A program made the translations under genes and the position numbers. Below are positions 63,771-64,000 of a stretch of DNA of 64,000 nt, piece after piece. Numbering within the stretch: position 1 is the first letter of the stretch; the number at the start of each line of letters is the position of its first letter. Below the pieces are notes generated by a model. It was not told where the DNA came from and did not search any database. It worked only from the letters and a program-made list of their open reading frames with translations. This DNA comes from Flaccisagitta enflata (Eukaryota; Chaetognatha; Sagittoidea; Aphragmophora), in assembly GCA_965153355.1 (NCBI GenBank), contig OZ231126.1, positions 33,790,001-33,854,000 of the forward strand, written 5' to 3'.

Positions 63771-64000
63771 TGCTCATGATTGATTTTGACAATATTCCCG
63801 AAGGAATTTTGAAAAAAGGAAAAAACTTTCCTCTATCAGTTTTTTTCTGTAGATTTCAGATCTGCTGTCAAAATTGATATCTGAACATTTTGAAATTTTA
63901 GGTTTTCTATAGGGTTCTGTCTAAAAGAGCGTAAGTTGCAGTAAGGTAAATGAGAAATTTGAAGACCAAGATTGATGTCAACAGATGCCCAAGACACAAC

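Overview
The window looks like nuclear DNA of a eukaryote, gene-poor and repeat-dense. It has very long dinucleotide, trinucleotide and tetranucleotide tracts, many minisatellites, TTAGGG-like degenerate arrays and at least seven families of short elements with terminal inverted repeats (TIRs). One long reading frame ends on a textbook GT splice donor. There are no bacterial-style operons and I found no tRNA or rRNA gene. The lineage cannot be fixed from sequence alone. The TA-flanked pogo/mariner-like elements, and a broken gene resembling an uncharacterised family I remember from animals, would fit an animal or a close relative, but this is weak.

1-21,093: no convincing gene. This part is a mosaic of dispersed elements and arrays. 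F1 elements have palindromic CGCGACT-type ends and a GGCCTTGTTT end. F2 elements carry AGTCCTGTAGAACACAGGG. F3 elements have GGAAAAAAGTCG ends. Six TIR elements lie here: a 603-bp pair plus 176, 557, 338, 584 and 592 bp. Large arrays are a 1.87-kb F1 element filled with three successive minisatellites (14.1-16.0 kb) and a 46/92-bp higher-order satellite (19.1-20.9 kb).

21,094-34,811 and 50,094-64,000 are near-identical copies, offset by 29,000 bp at the left edge and 29,189 bp at the window end. The layout fits a direct tandem duplication with a 29.0-kb unit (21,094-50,093), the second unit running off the window. A false duplication in the assembly, from two unmerged haplotypes, is the main alternative. 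Each copy holds the only long reading frame, a 912/921-codon low-complexity polyQ frame. It stays open in both copies despite indels, but its substitutions look roughly neutral.

34,812-50,093 is seen once. It contains more F1, F2 and TIR elements, microsatellites, a triple hairpin repeat (47.7-48.2 kb) and the one recognisable protein remnant, a frameshifted gene at 45.7-46.5 kb.

The most notable pattern is the modular F1/F2/F3 set. Its ends are conserved over many copies, while the interior carries GTCC-type repeats and then a tandem array that differs from copy to copy. The palindromic F1 end varies with matching changes on both sides of the stem, which suggests the hairpin itself is maintained.
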